Below, in pieces: positions 8,158-17,293 of a stretch of DNA of 64,000 nucleotides (positions are counted from its first letter, which is position 1; every line of letters begins with the position of its first letter). The notes below the pieces were generated by a model. It was not told the DNA's origin. It worked only from the letters and a program-made list of their open reading frames with translations, and searched no databases. Source of the stretch: Hyphomicrobium_A sp965243865 (lineage in GTDB: Bacteria > Pseudomonadota > Alphaproteobacteria > Rhizobiales > Hyphomicrobiaceae); NCBI RefSeq assembly GCF_965243865.1, contig NZ_OZ251603.1, positions 1,674,001-1,738,000 of the forward strand, given 5' to 3'. The translations under genes were made by a program, and so were the position numbers.

Positions 8158-9495
8158 CTAACGCCCGCGCATGTCAGCCAGATGATTGCTGACGGTCTCG
8201 ATCACCCGCTCATCGCGCATGTAGGCGTTGTGGTAGAGCGCATCGCTCAGGTGCTTCCACATCGTGTCCGGGTCGGCGAGGCCGCCCTCCGGCCCATCGG
8301 CGGCAACCACCGATGAATAGAGCTTGTGCGCGGCAACGAAGATCGCCTCGTCGTCGATGCCGCCGAGATTGACGACCTCGAGCCGCGCCTCGCGCACCAC
8401 TTTCACGTAGGGCGGCAGGTGGCCAACGCCCGTCAGCACGTAGGCGCCATCCCCGCCGTAGGCAGCGCCCACCACGCCACCATGGATCGCCCCCGTAAGC
8501 GTCTTCGCCCACAGCCAAGCACCGCCGAGCCGCGCGAACAGCACCACCACCCCGAAAATGGCGGCATAAACCAGCGGAACCAGCAGTAGAAAGGTCAGGT
8601 CGGCCGCGGCACCTAGGCCGAACTGGCCCGCGCGAAACTTCTCGATCAGTGGCGTGAAGAAGTAGCCCGCGGTCGCCGCAAAGAAGACGACGGTGCCGAC
8701 CACGCCGGCGAGCCGTGCAAATGCCGTCAGCGAGCGCCGCGCGCTTGCGACAGTGACGTATTGAGGCGAGATCGCCGCCGCCGTTTCCAGAAGCCGCATC
8801 GCCTCATCGCGCGGACTGTGGATGACCAGCCACTGCTCGTCGCGGATGCCGCGGCTGCACCGCGCGCGATTACACAGTCGCCACAGCAGCGTGCGCAGCC
8901 CGCGCCACGCGCTCCAGAGAGAAAGCGCCAGCAGTCCGCCGAAGAACACGATCGTCTCGATGATCTTGTTGGTGCCAGCCCCGAGGATCGTCACCAGATA
9001 CCAGACCATGATCGGCGCGATCACGAGCCCCATCACCGCCTGGAACAGCGCGATCAACCACGGCACCGTCTTAAGGCGCCGCTTAAAAAACGGCGTGCCG
9101 AACGTCACCACCCCGCCCCGCAGCGGCGACGGCGGCAACAACGCCAGCGCCTCGGCCGTCACGTTGCCTCCGTGGCTGTGCGCGATGATCGAATAGGATG
9201 CGCCGGACTTCTCCAGCTTGGCGAGCGTGCGCGCCAGATTGACCGAACCTAGCAGCCGGTCGAAATCCGAATTCCTGCCCGTCCAATGCACCGGCAGGAT
9301 CTCTACTTCGCTGACACCGCGTTTCGACAGGGCTTCTGTCAGCTGGTTGGCGAACTCCGATCCCTTCTGCCACCAGCGCTCACCGGCATCGTCATCGTGC
9401 TGACTGTTTGTGCCGTGAACCGTGACCACGACGTGGCGTGCGACGGTGGCGCTCGGCAGCTCGGCAGCCTCCGACGGCTCGCTGGCTTGAGACAT
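8158..9495 (-). CDS. Membrane-associated alpha/beta hydrolase
   Basis: A 445-residue protein with an N-terminal alpha/beta-hydrolase domain and several membrane segments in the second half. The oxyanion region is ARHVVVTVHGTNSQHDDD (residues 18-35) and the nucleophile elbow is IIAHSHGGNVTAEA (GHSHG-like, serine in A-H-S-H-G). Hydrophobic spans follow at VMGLVIAPIMVWYLVTILGA, IVFFGGLLALSLW, VVGTVVFFAATAGYFF and LTFLLLVPLVYAAIFGVVVL. The ATG at 9495 has GGGGGAGGATC directly upstream, an excellent site. The substrate is unknown; lipase or esterase action at the membrane is a reasonable guess. It sits between the two polyamine genes but has its own start region after a terminator. Confidence 0.75.
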   Translation of the reverse strand: MSQASEPSEAAELPSATVARHVVVTVHGTNSQHDDDAGERWWQKGSEFANQLTEALSKRGVSEVEILPVHWTGRNSDFDRLLGSVNLARTLAKLEKSGASYSIIAHSHGGNVTAEALALLPPSPLRGGVVTFGTPFFKRRLKTVPWLIALFQAVMGLVIAPIMVWYLVTILGAGTNKIIETIVFFGGLLALSLWSAWRGLRTLLWRLCNRARCSRGIRDEQWLVIHSPRDEAMRLLETAAAISPQYVTVASARRSLTAFARLAGVVGTVVFFAATAGYFFTPLIEKFRAGQFGLGAAADLTFLLLVPLVYAAIFGVVVLFARLGGAWLWAKTLTGAIHGGVVGAAYGGDGAYVLTGVGHLPPYVKVVREARLEVVNLGGIDDEAIFVAAHKLYSSVVAADGPEGGLADPDTMWKHLSDALYHNAYMRDERVIETVSNHLADMRGR

Positions 9496-9561
9496 GATCC
9501 TCCCCCGGTACGCGGTCGCTCGGCATCGTTTCCCCCACGATGCCGGACGAAATATGACAAC

Positions 9562-9588
9562 AAAAAAGGGTGGCATACGCCACCCTTT
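9562..9588 (-). terminator. Rho-independent terminator after the carboxy(nor)spermidine synthase gene
   Basis: On the minus strand AAAGGGTGGC and its complement (9579-9588 and 9565-9574) enclose a 4-base loop, followed by a T run (read from the A run at 9562-9567). It lies 32 bases beyond the synthase stop and so separates that gene from the hydrolase. Confidence 0.88.
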
Positions 9589-9619
9589 CCTTGCAACCCG
9601 CTGCTCGGAAAAGCGGGGA

Positions 9620-10837
9620 TTAGGTATTCACAGCGAACAGCTCGGCCTGCTCGGCCGTATCCAGCTCGCGCACGTGCCAGGGGAGTCCCTGCTTGCCGAT
9701 CTCGTCCATGAACGGCTTGGGCGGAAGCTGCTCGACGTTGTAGACGCCGCCCGGCTTCTTCCACGAGCCGTTGAACAACATCATCGCGCCGACGACCGGC
9801 GGCACGCCCGTGGTGTACGACACCGCCTGCGCGCCCGTCTCCTTAAACGCCTGCTCGTGATGGCAGACGTTGTAGATCATCGCGCGCTTCGGCTTGCCGT
9901 CCTTCGTGCCGGTGAAGATGCAGCCGATCGACGTGCGCCCGGTGTAGCCCTCGCCCAGCGACGACGGCGGCGGCAGCAGCTCCTTCAGGAACTCCATCGG
10001 AATGACGGGATTGCCCTTGTACATGACCGGGTCGATGCGCGTCATGCCCACGTTTTGCAGCACTTCGAGGTGCTTGATGTAGTTGTCCGAGAACGTCATC
10101 CAGAAGCGGATCTGCTTCAGCCCGCGGATGTTCTCGACGAGGCTCTCTTCTTCCTCGTGATAGATGAGATAGCTCTTGCGCGGACCGACCTCCGGATAGT
10201 CGATCATCGCCGAGATCGACAGCGGATCGATGTCGATCCAGTTGCCGTCTTTCCAATATTTGCCGCGCTGCGTCACCTCGCGGAGATTGATCTCCGGATT
10301 GAAGTTGGTGGCGAACGCCTTGCCGTGGCTGCCATCGTTGCAGTCAATGATGTCGATCGTCTCGATGGTGTCGAACAGGAATTCCTGCGCGTAGGCGCAA
10401 TAGATGTTCGACTGCCCGGGATCGAACCCGCAGCCGAGGATCGCCATGATCCCCTTGTCCTTGAAGCGGTCCTGATACTTCCACTGCCACGAGTACTCGA
10501 ACTTCGCGACGTCGCGCGGCTCGTAGTTGGCGGTGTCCATGTAGTGCACGCCCGCTTCCAGGCACGCATCCATGATCGGCAGGTCCTGATAGGGCAGCGC
10601 CATGTTGATCACGAGGTCGGGCTTGACCTTGTTGATCAGCGCCACTGTCTCGGCGACGTTATCGGCATCGACCTGGCTGATCTCGATCGGCGTGACACAG
10701 CGCTTCGCCACCGCCTCGCAGCTGGCGATCCGGCGCGAGGCCAGATGCACCCGCTTGAACACGTCGCGGTTCATCGCGCACTTCTGTGCGGTAACAGAAC
10801 CCGCCGCGCCGGCGCCGATGATGAGGACACCTTCCAA
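9620..10837 (-). CDS. Carboxynorspermidine/carboxyspermidine synthase (saccharopine dehydrogenase family)
   Basis: An NADPH-dependent enzyme that joins aspartate semialdehyde to putrescine or diaminopropane, giving carboxy(nor)spermidine, the substrate of the decarboxylase at 6897-8057. The Rossmann loop is at the very start (VLIIGAGAAGSV). The family blocks DLVINMALPYQDLPIMDACL, ILGCGFDPGQSNIYCAYAQ and GYTGRTSIGCIFTG follow. I place the start at the TTG at 10837 because GGGAG lies upstream at a good distance and the nucleotide-binding strand then begins at residue 2, as in homologues; the frame stays open 45 bases further. The product is 405 residues. Confidence 0.93.
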   Translation of the reverse strand: MEGVLIIGAGAAGSVTAQKCAMNRDVFKRVHLASRRIASCEAVAKRCVTPIEISQVDADNVAETVALINKVKPDLVINMALPYQDLPIMDACLEAGVHYMDTANYEPRDVAKFEYSWQWKYQDRFKDKGIMAILGCGFDPGQSNIYCAYAQEFLFDTIETIDIIDCNDGSHGKAFATNFNPEINLREVTQRGKYWKDGNWIDIDPLSISAMIDYPEVGPRKSYLIYHEEEESLVENIRGLKQIRFWMTFSDNYIKHLEVLQNVGMTRIDPVMYKGNPVIPMEFLKELLPPPSSLGEGYTGRTSIGCIFTGTKDGKPKRAMIYNVCHHEQAFKETGAQAVSYTTGVPPVVGAMMLFNGSWKKPGGVYNVEQLPPKPFMDEIGKQGLPWHVRELDTAEQAELFAVNT

Positions 10838-11030
10838 TTCGCATCTCCCGCTGACAAGGATAGAAGCCTGGAGCACGCCCATGCCGCTCCGAGGCGAGGG
10901 AATTAGTGCAGCCGCACCCCGAGTACAATACCTATGTGCTTAACGCCTATTTGTGACAGAGCTTGCGAATGCGACGCAAAACTGTCTTCTGCCTCCTTGA
11001 AGCACAGGCGTAGGGCGTGCAGGGGCGGCC

Positions 11031-12110
11031 GTGACTGATCAATCTCACAACGAAATCCCTGCCGGAGCCGTCAGCCTGGCGGACTACGAGCGCCTCGCAT
11101 CGGAGCGTCTCCATCCCAAGGCCTGGGCATTTCTCTCCGGTGGCGCCGGCGATGAAATCACCGTGCGCTGGAACCGCGAGGCGTTCGACCGGCTCCAGCT
11201 TCTGCCGCGTGTGCTGCGCGGAGCCGCCAGCGCCGATTCCCGGCTGGAAATGTTCGGCCGCGCCTTTTCCCATCCGATCCTGCTCGCCCCGGTCGCCTAC
11301 CATCGGCTCGCACACCCGCACGGAGAGCTGGCCACCGCCACCGCTGCGGCCGCGCAGGAAGCCGGCCTCGTGCTCAGCACGCTCTCCTCGGAGACCTTGG
11401 AGGACGTGGCCGCAGTGGCCGGACCGCGCCGCTGGCTGCAGCTTTATCTGCAGCCCCAGCGCGCGGACACGCTCGACCTTGTTCGCCGCGCCGAGGCCGC
11501 CGGCTACGAGGCGCTGGTCCTCACTGTCGACGCCCCGATCAACGGCGTGCGTGATCGTGAGCGTCGCGCCGGCTTTGCTCTCCCGAACGGCATCACCGCC
11601 GCCAACCTCGCTCGCTACGCGCAGTTCCCCTCCGGGGGCGCCCTCGAGCAACTCATGGCGCTCGCCCCGACCTGGGAGGACGTCGAGTGGCTCATTGGCG
11701 AGACCACCCTTCCCGTGGTCCTGAAGGGCATCCTCCATCCTGACGATGCCGAGCTTGCCGTTGCCAGCGGCGCGGCCGGCATCATCGTCTCCAACCACGG
11801 CGGCCGCACCCTGGACACCGTCCCGCCGACCCTCGACCTCCTGCCCGCGGTCGTCAGCCAGATCGAAGGGCGCATCCCCGTGCTGATGGACGGTGGCATC
11901 CGCCGCGGCACCGACGTCCTGAAGGCGATGGCCCTCGGCGCCACCGCCATCCTCGTCGGCCGTCCTATCGTCTATGGGCTCGCCGTCGCCGGTCCGCTCG
12001 GCGTTGCACACGTGTTGCGTCTACTCCGCGACGAGTTCGCCATTGCCATGGCGCTGACCGGATGCGCTACCGTCGCCGACATCCCGCGCGCCAATCTCAT
12101 CCGGCAGTGA
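11031..12110 (+). CDS. FMN-dependent alpha-hydroxy-acid oxidising protein
   Basis: A 359-residue TIM-barrel flavoenzyme of the L-lactate dehydrogenase/glycolate oxidase family, which oxidises 2-hydroxy acids such as lactate to 2-oxo acids. The FMN-binding and catalytic residues are in the expected order: WLQLYLQPQR, LVLTVDAPINGVRDRERR, LPVVLKGILHPDDAE (lysine contacting FMN N1), IIVSNHGGRTLDTVP (catalytic His and substrate Arg) and VLMDGGIRRGTDVLKAMALG. No signal or membrane segment is present. It uses a GTG start at 11031. Exact substrate is not predictable. It is divergent from the polyamine synthase and is followed by a small membrane protein gene 75 bases later. Confidence 0.9.
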   Translation: MTDQSHNEIPAGAVSLADYERLASERLHPKAWAFLSGGAGDEITVRWNREAFDRLQLLPRVLRGAASADSRLEMFGRAFSHPILLAPVAYHRLAHPHGELATATAAAAQEAGLVLSTLSSETLEDVAAVAGPRRWLQLYLQPQRADTLDLVRRAEAAGYEALVLTVDAPINGVRDRERRAGFALPNGITAANLARYAQFPSGGALEQLMALAPTWEDVEWLIGETTLPVVLKGILHPDDAELAVASGAAGIIVSNHGGRTLDTVPPTLDLLPAVVSQIEGRIPVLMDGGIRRGTDVLKAMALGATAILVGRPIVYGLAVAGPLGVAHVLRLLRDEFAIAMALTGCATVADIPRANLIRQ

Positions 12111-12185
12111 GCCGAGCGAAGGTTATGCTATCGTGCAGGGAATTCGATCCTCTGAGCGGGACTTAGCACCATGGAACTTGCACCG

Positions 12186-12428
12186 ATGTCTTTTCTGGGC
12201 TGGCTGATCATCGGCGCCCTGGCCGGCTGGCTCGCCGGCAAAATCGTCGTCGGCTATGGCTATGGCTTCGTCGGCAACATCGTGATCGGCATTCTCGGCG
12301 CATGCGTCGGCGGGCTCATTCTCCCCAAGCTTGGCATCGTGCCGGAATCGACAGGCGCTAATTTTATCGCCGCGACGCTCGGCGCCGTAATCCTGCTGTT
12401 CGTGCTGGGCCTGCTGCGCCAGCGCTAA
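12186..12428 (+). CDS. GlsB/YeaQ/YmgE family stress-response membrane protein
   Basis: An 80-residue inner-membrane protein of the transglycosylase-associated (GlsB/YeaQ/YmgE) family, whose members are induced by acid, osmotic or envelope stress; a molecular activity is not known. Three glycine-rich helices are visible: LGWLIIGALAGWLAGKIV, FVGNIVIGILGACVGGLILP and FIAATLGAVILLFVLGLL. The start at 12186 aligns best with homologues and has GGAA upstream; an ATG at 12171 would add five residues. Confidence 0.85.
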   Translation: MSFLGWLIIGALAGWLAGKIVVGYGYGFVGNIVIGILGACVGGLILPKLGIVPESTGANFIAATLGAVILLFVLGLLRQR

Positions 12429-12531
12429 TTGCGTACAATTTCACCGAATTTCTACAAACCCCAGCAACGGCCCTCTGTGATTATGCCCCGATCGCAATGA
12501 TCCGACACCGGATCGTCCGTTTGGGCCGCCA

Positions 12532-13806
12532 ATGATTCTCGATATGCCGACCATTTCGCTCGTGTCCCTGTCGGCAACGACGCTCGTCGGCTTGCTGCTG
12601 TGCTTCGTCTGGTGGCGCGAACGTAGCAATCCTCTCATCGGCTGGTGGGGTGTGGGCCAACTGTTGATGGCCGCCGGCATCGCGTTCGCTGCCGCCTCCT
12701 CCTTCGTTAACGACGAGCCTTTGTCTGCCTTCGGGCAGTCCCTGATGGTGCTTTCGGCAGCCATCTCATGGATGGCCGTACGCGAATTCGCGGGACGCAC
12801 GCTAAACCCGCTTCTGGTCGCGATTTGGCCCAGCGCCTTCATCATTCTCTGCGCGACCATTGCAGTCTCGTTCGATCAGCGCTTGATCCTTGCCAGCACG
12901 CTGCTCGGCATCCTCTATCTTCTCGCAGCCGCCGAGTTCACACGCCAGCACAACGACCGCCTCGTCGCCCGCTGGCCGGCGATCGTGCTGTTGACCGTGC
13001 TCGGCCTGGGCTACCTCGCTTGGATGCCACTAACGTTGACCATGCCCGTGCGCGAAGCCGGTCTCGTTTACGCCAGCGCCTGGATGCCCGCCGTCATTCT
13101 CGTTGCCCTCCTCGGTCGTATTGCTCTGGCATTTGTCGTTCTCGCTATCGTCAAGGAGCGTGAGGAAGTCCGCCAGCGCATGTTCGCGCTGACCGATTCC
13201 CTGACCGGCCTGCCCAATCGCCGGGCCCTGTTCGATGCTGCCGACGCGCTCACCGAAGAGCAGAGATTTTCCAACAGCGAACCCATCTCCGTCCTTGTCT
13301 TCGACCTCGATCACTTCAAGAAGATCAACGACACCTACGGCCATCGTCTAGGGGATCAGGTGCTGAAGCTCTTTTCCGAGACCCTGCTCGACACACTGGA
13401 CGAGGACTGCATCGTCGGTCGCCTGGGGGGCGAGGAGTTCGCCGCAATTCTCCCGGGCGCCGGTCTGCGCGCTGGCACCGAGGCGGCAGAAGACGTTCGT
13501 CTTGCATTCGCCGCCGCTGCAACGGTCGTAGAAGGCCACCAGGTGTCAGGCACGGTGAGCATCGGCGTCGCCGCGTCCGATGACGCCCTATGCGACATCG
13601 GCAGCCTGTTCCACCGCGCGGACGGCGCCCTCTATGCGGCCAAGCTGGCGGGACGTAACCGGGTGCAGTCCGTCACGCCATCCGATCCCACCCAATTCGA
13701 TGGCTGGAGTGTCGAGACAACCACGCCAAGATGGTTCGATGATCGCTCCGAGGCCGCCAACCCCATGCGCACGCGCCGCTACCGCGGCTCCGTCGACGCG
13801 GCATAG
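12532..13806 (+). CDS. Membrane-bound GGDEF diguanylate cyclase
   Basis: A 424-residue protein with six predicted membrane helices (residues 1-205) and a C-terminal GGDEF domain (about 215-380). It makes the second messenger c-di-GMP from two GTP. The catalytic motif is GRLGGEEFAAILPG, and the substrate region FDLDHFKKINDTYGHRLGD is intact. The inhibitory RxxD site that normally lies five residues before GGEEF is absent (the corresponding residues read DEDC), so product inhibition by that route is unlikely. The unusual N-terminal membrane domain may be a sensor. A basic, disordered tail of about 40 residues follows the cyclase. Confidence 0.9.
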   Translation: MILDMPTISLVSLSATTLVGLLLCFVWWRERSNPLIGWWGVGQLLMAAGIAFAAASSFVNDEPLSAFGQSLMVLSAAISWMAVREFAGRTLNPLLVAIWPSAFIILCATIAVSFDQRLILASTLLGILYLLAAAEFTRQHNDRLVARWPAIVLLTVLGLGYLAWMPLTLTMPVREAGLVYASAWMPAVILVALLGRIALAFVVLAIVKEREEVRQRMFALTDSLTGLPNRRALFDAADALTEEQRFSNSEPISVLVFDLDHFKKINDTYGHRLGDQVLKLFSETLLDTLDEDCIVGRLGGEEFAAILPGAGLRAGTEAAEDVRLAFAAAATVVEGHQVSGTVSIGVAASDDALCDIGSLFHRADGALYAAKLAGRNRVQSVTPSDPTQFDGWSVETTTPRWFDDRSEAANPMRTRRYRGSVDAA

Positions 13807-13965
13807 CGACCTTTCAGCCCTCCAGCGTCCTGACGACTTGAAAAACAGCATTCCCGTAAGGTAGGTACTGCGGCTTCTCCGTCGAGTGCGACCGCCATGG
13901 CGCACGAACAAGCGCCCGCGAGCGCACCAGCATCGCCACACGGCGATACGCGAGGGAAAACAGAG

Positions 13966-14298
13966 ATGGATGCCGCGACACTCTACGCCGTCATGAGCCT
14001 GGCCTCGGGTCCCAAGCGGATGACGACGCAGAAGTTCCCTACTGTCGCCATGTGCGAGCAGGAAGCACAGAAACTGCGCAAGAAGGCGTCCATGAAGGAT
14101 GCCATCTTCTATTGCGTCAAGCGCAAGCCAGATTCATCAGAGCGCAAGGCCGTGCAGGAGGCTCAGGCCGCCGCCCGCAAGCGGGCTATGCAGATGCAGA
14201 TGCAAAAGCAGAAACAGGGAGCGGCGCAAACGCAGGGTGCTGGTCCCATCGGCATGCCGCGTGATTTCTACAGCGGCACGACGCCACCGCAACAATAG
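13966..14298 (+). CDS. Hypothetical protein with a Met/Gln/Lys-rich tail
   Basis: A 110-residue protein starting at 13966 with GAGGG nine bases upstream. The frame is open earlier but without such a site. The first 65 residues look folded (MDAATLYAVMSLASGPKRMT, then FPTVAMCEQEAQKLRKKA and a second cysteine in IFYCVKR); the rest is a low-complexity helix of Ala, Arg, Met, Gln and Lys, followed by a Gly/Pro tail. There is no strong signal peptide. I do not recognise it. It precedes the purine permease gene by 49 bases on the same strand and may share its transcript. Confidence 0.6.
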   Translation: MDAATLYAVMSLASGPKRMTTQKFPTVAMCEQEAQKLRKKASMKDAIFYCVKRKPDSSERKAVQEAQAAARKRAMQMQMQKQKQGAAQTQGAGPIGMPRDFYSGTTPPQQ

Positions 14299-14347
14299 CG
14301 CACCGGGCACCTTCAGCGCGGTGCCTCGCAGAGGGGGATGTGGGGCA

Positions 14348-15625
14348 ATGTTCAAGCTGAAGGAGCACGGCACCAACGTCCGCACAGAGCTGCTCGCCGG
14401 CCTGACGACATACATGACGATGGTCTACATCGCCTTCGTCAACCCGGCGATTCTCGCTGACGCCGGCATGGACCACGGTGCTGTATTCGTCGCCACCTGC
14501 CTCGCCGCCGCCTTCGGCTCCGCGCTGATGGGACTCTACGCCAACCTCCCCATCGCCCTTGCGCCCGGCATGGGCCTCAACGCCTACTTCACCTACACCG
14601 TCGTGAAGGGCGAGGCTATCCCGTGGGAAGCTGCACTCGCGGCGGTCTTCGCTTCCGGCGTGTTGTTCCTCATCGTCAGCGTGACGCCGCTGCGCCGCTG
14701 GATCATCGACAGCATTTCCAAATCTCAGAAGCTCGCGATCTCCGTCGGCATCGGCTTCTTTCTCATCATCATCGGCTTGCAGGGCGCAGGCTTCATCGCC
14801 GCCGATCCAGCGACGCTGGTTCAGCTCGGCAACCTGAAATCGCCCGGCATTGCCATCGCCGCGACAGCATTCATTCTGATGGCCGCGCTCGATGCCCGCC
14901 GCGTGCCCGGCGCCATCCTCATCGGCATCATCTTCGCTTATCTCGCTGCCCTGCTTTTCGGTCTCACACCTGTGTCGGCCATCGCTTCCGCACCGCCGTC
15001 GATTGCTCCAGTCTTCTTGAAGCTCGACTTGGCCGCGCTGTGGAACCTCGCGATGCTTCCTATCGTGCTTACGTTCCTGTTCATCGTTCTGTTCGACAAC
15101 ACCGGCACCCTCATCGGAGTAGCGCGTGCTGCGGGCCTGACGCGCCCTGATGGCTCCTTCCCTGGGCTCGAGCGCGCGCTCGTCGTCGATTCCGCCTCGA
15201 CCATGGCCGGCGCCGCCTTAGGCACCTCCACGACGACCAGCTATATCGAGAGCGCAGCCGGTGTGAACGCTGGCGGCCGCACCGGACTGGTCGCCATCAC
15301 CGTCGCCGCACTATTCCTGGTGACGCTCGTGTTCGCGCCTCTTGCTGGCTCGATCCCCGCCTTTGCCACTGCCCCGGCCCTCATCTTCGTCGGCTGTTTG
15401 ATGACCACGGGCGCCAGGGACATCGACTTCGACGACGCTACCGAGTTCGTGCCCGCGGCGATCACGATCATCGCCATGCCGCTTACCTTCTCGATCGCCG
15501 ACGGCATCGGCTTCGGCTTCATCGCTTATGCCGGTATCAAGCTGCTCGCCGGGCGCTGGAGCGAACTCCCGGCCGCCGTCTTGGTACTCGCGGCCATCTT
15601 CGTGCTCCGCTTCGCACTGCTTTGA
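14348..15625 (+). CDS. NCS2-type purine permease (AzgA/PbuG-like)
   Basis: A 425-residue inner-membrane permease of the AzgA branch of the nucleobase-cation symporter-2 family, importing hypoxanthine, guanine or adenine with protons. The family blocks are clear: TELLAGLTTYMTMVYIAFVNP at the N-terminus, LPIALAPGMGLNAYFTYTVV (helix 3), FLFIVLFDNTGTLIGVARAAG (helix 8, with the Asp-Asn pair) and ALGTSTTTSYIESAAGVNAGG (helix 10). The ATG at 14348 follows a GGGGGATG stretch and begins the homology; the frame runs on upstream without support. The choice among purines is not readable. Confidence 0.92.
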   Translation: MFKLKEHGTNVRTELLAGLTTYMTMVYIAFVNPAILADAGMDHGAVFVATCLAAAFGSALMGLYANLPIALAPGMGLNAYFTYTVVKGEAIPWEAALAAVFASGVLFLIVSVTPLRRWIIDSISKSQKLAISVGIGFFLIIIGLQGAGFIAADPATLVQLGNLKSPGIAIAATAFILMAALDARRVPGAILIGIIFAYLAALLFGLTPVSAIASAPPSIAPVFLKLDLAALWNLAMLPIVLTFLFIVLFDNTGTLIGVARAAGLTRPDGSFPGLERALVVDSASTMAGAALGTSTTTSYIESAAGVNAGGRTGLVAITVAALFLVTLVFAPLAGSIPAFATAPALIFVGCLMTTGARDIDFDDATEFVPAAITIIAMPLTFSIADGIGFGFIAYAGIKLLAGRWSELPAAVLVLAAIFVLRFALL

Positions 15626-15645
15626 GCCCCGGCCCCTGCCGGGGC
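15626..15645 (+). terminator. GC-rich hairpin after the purine permease gene
   Basis: GCCCCGGC at 15626-15633 and its complement at 15638-15645 form an 8-bp stem with a 4-base loop immediately after the permease stop. No T tract follows, so intrinsic termination is uncertain. Confidence 0.4.
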
Positions 15646-15943
15646 GGGACAATCTACCGAAATATAGTTGCAGCATCACCACACGCCGGTCCCTCGGACA
15701 GCCCCGCTAGTCGTCGCGAACGCAGCAAAATCCGGTTGCTTTCAAGCAGCGGCCATCACGCACCTGCTTGGCTCAACGGACTTTTTCGCGCTCTGAGCAG
15801 CCAGGACAGCGGAGGCCTGTCACAATCGAGGTGAACGGTCGCGACGGTTTTTAGCCGTACCGCTCGTTTTTAGGTTCAGACGCCGCACTGTTGCCTCTTT
15901 GCGGCGCCTGGTCTGGTCGGGCTCACGGGACAGGGTCGCCAAA
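15646..15943. other. Non-coding stretch before the first efflux operon
   Basis: About 300 bases with no convincing gene. It should contain the promoter of the RND operon that follows, but I cannot assign promoter elements or a regulator site with confidence. No regulator gene lies beside the operon. Confidence 0.5.
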
Positions 15944-17293
15944 GTGCTTAAGTTCTTCAAATCATTATTTGCGATCCTCGTCATTGGAGGGCTTACGGCC
16001 GCTGCCGTTCACTACTCCTCCGGAACCGTTCAGAACCAGCGCCAGGGCCGCTTCGGCCGCATGGACGGCCCGGTGCCTGTCGTCACCACCGACTCCCGGC
16101 TTGAGAACGTCCCTGTGTGGCTCGAGGGTGTCGGCACCGCCAAGGCGCGCAACACAGTCACCGTGCGCCCCCAGGTCGACGGCAAGATCCTCTCGATCAA
16201 CTTCAAGGAAGGCCAGGACGTCAAAGCCGGCGATCTGCTCGCACAGATTGATCCCGTCACCTTTCAGGCCCAGCTCGACCAGGCGATCGCCAAGAAGGCT
16301 CTCGACGAGAGCCAGCTCGCCAACGCCAAGCGCGACCTCGAACGCTACGACCAGCTGTCCTCCAATGTGATCGCCGCCAAGACGATCGATACCCAGCGCG
16401 CGCTCGTCGCTCAGCTCGAAGCCCAGATTAAATCCGACGATGCGGCCATAGAGAATACCCGCGCCATTCTCGGCTACGCCACTGTCGTGGCGCCGATAAG
16501 CGGTCGTACCGGCATGCGTCTGATCGATGTCGGCAACCTGGTCCGCGCTTCCGACGCCGGCATCGTCGTCATTACCGAGGTGCAACCGATCTCCGTGCTG
16601 TTCACCTTGCCACAGCAGGACCTCCCCGAGATCAACAAGGCGGTCGCTCAGCGCAAGCTGAAAGTCGAAGCCCTCGAAACCGACTCCAAGAGCGTGCTCG
16701 ACACTGGCGAGCTTGAGGTCATCGACAATCAGGTCGACCAGACCACCGGCACCATTCGCCTCAAGGCCGACTTCCCCAACAAGGACTTGCAGCTCTGGCC
16801 AGGCCAGTTCGTCAACGTGCGCTTGCTGCTCGATACGCTGCAGCAGGTCGTCGTCGTGCCGACGTCCGCAGTGCAGCGCGGCCCGGATGGGACCTTCGTC
16901 TACGTCATCAAGGACGGCAAAGCAGCCGTGCGCAGTGTCGCCCTCGGCCTGCAGGACGAAAAGATCGCCGTCATCACCAAGGGCCTCGCCGCGGCCGAAC
17001 CCGTCGTCACCACCGGCTTTGCTCGACTGAAAGACGGCGCCGACGTCACCATCGCCCCACCTGCTGGAACGGCCCCCCCGGCCAACGGCGACAAGCCGCA
17101 AGCCAGCGATGCGACCGGCGGTGAGACATCTTCGATCATGACGGCGACGCCTGCCAACATGCAGGGCGACCTGCGTGGCGAGTTCCGTCAGGGCAAGAAG
17201 CGTGGCGAAGGTCGTAACAAGGACGGCAAGCGCGGCGACGGCAAACGCGGACCACGGAGGGAAGCCGGCAATCCTTCCGGCACCACGCCATGA
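15944..17293 (+). CDS. mdtA: RND efflux periplasmic adaptor (MdtA-like)
   Basis: A 449-residue membrane-fusion protein that links inner-membrane RND permeases to an outer-membrane channel. From the GTG at 15944 it begins with a short basic stretch and a signal anchor (FFKSLFAILVIGGLTAAAV). The lipoyl/barrel-sandwich halves are VRPQVDGKILSINFKEGQDV and ILGYATVVAPISGRTGMRL, flanking a helical hairpin (about 100-175). The beta-barrel domain reads VDQTTGTIRLKADFPN. A TTG at 15899 would add 15 residues. The last 45 residues are an unusual Lys/Arg/Gly-rich tail. The stop overlaps the next start by four bases (ATGA), so adaptor and permease are coupled. Confidence 0.92.
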   Translation: MLKFFKSLFAILVIGGLTAAAVHYSSGTVQNQRQGRFGRMDGPVPVVTTDSRLENVPVWLEGVGTAKARNTVTVRPQVDGKILSINFKEGQDVKAGDLLAQIDPVTFQAQLDQAIAKKALDESQLANAKRDLERYDQLSSNVIAAKTIDTQRALVAQLEAQIKSDDAAIENTRAILGYATVVAPISGRTGMRLIDVGNLVRASDAGIVVITEVQPISVLFTLPQQDLPEINKAVAQRKLKVEALETDSKSVLDTGELEVIDNQVDQTTGTIRLKADFPNKDLQLWPGQFVNVRLLLDTLQQVVVVPTSAVQRGPDGTFVYVIKDGKAAVRSVALGLQDEKIAVITKGLAAAEPVVTTGFARLKDGADVTIAPPAGTAPPANGDKPQASDATGGETSSIMTATPANMQGDLRGEFRQGKKRGEGRNKDGKRGDGKRGPRREAGNPSGTTP

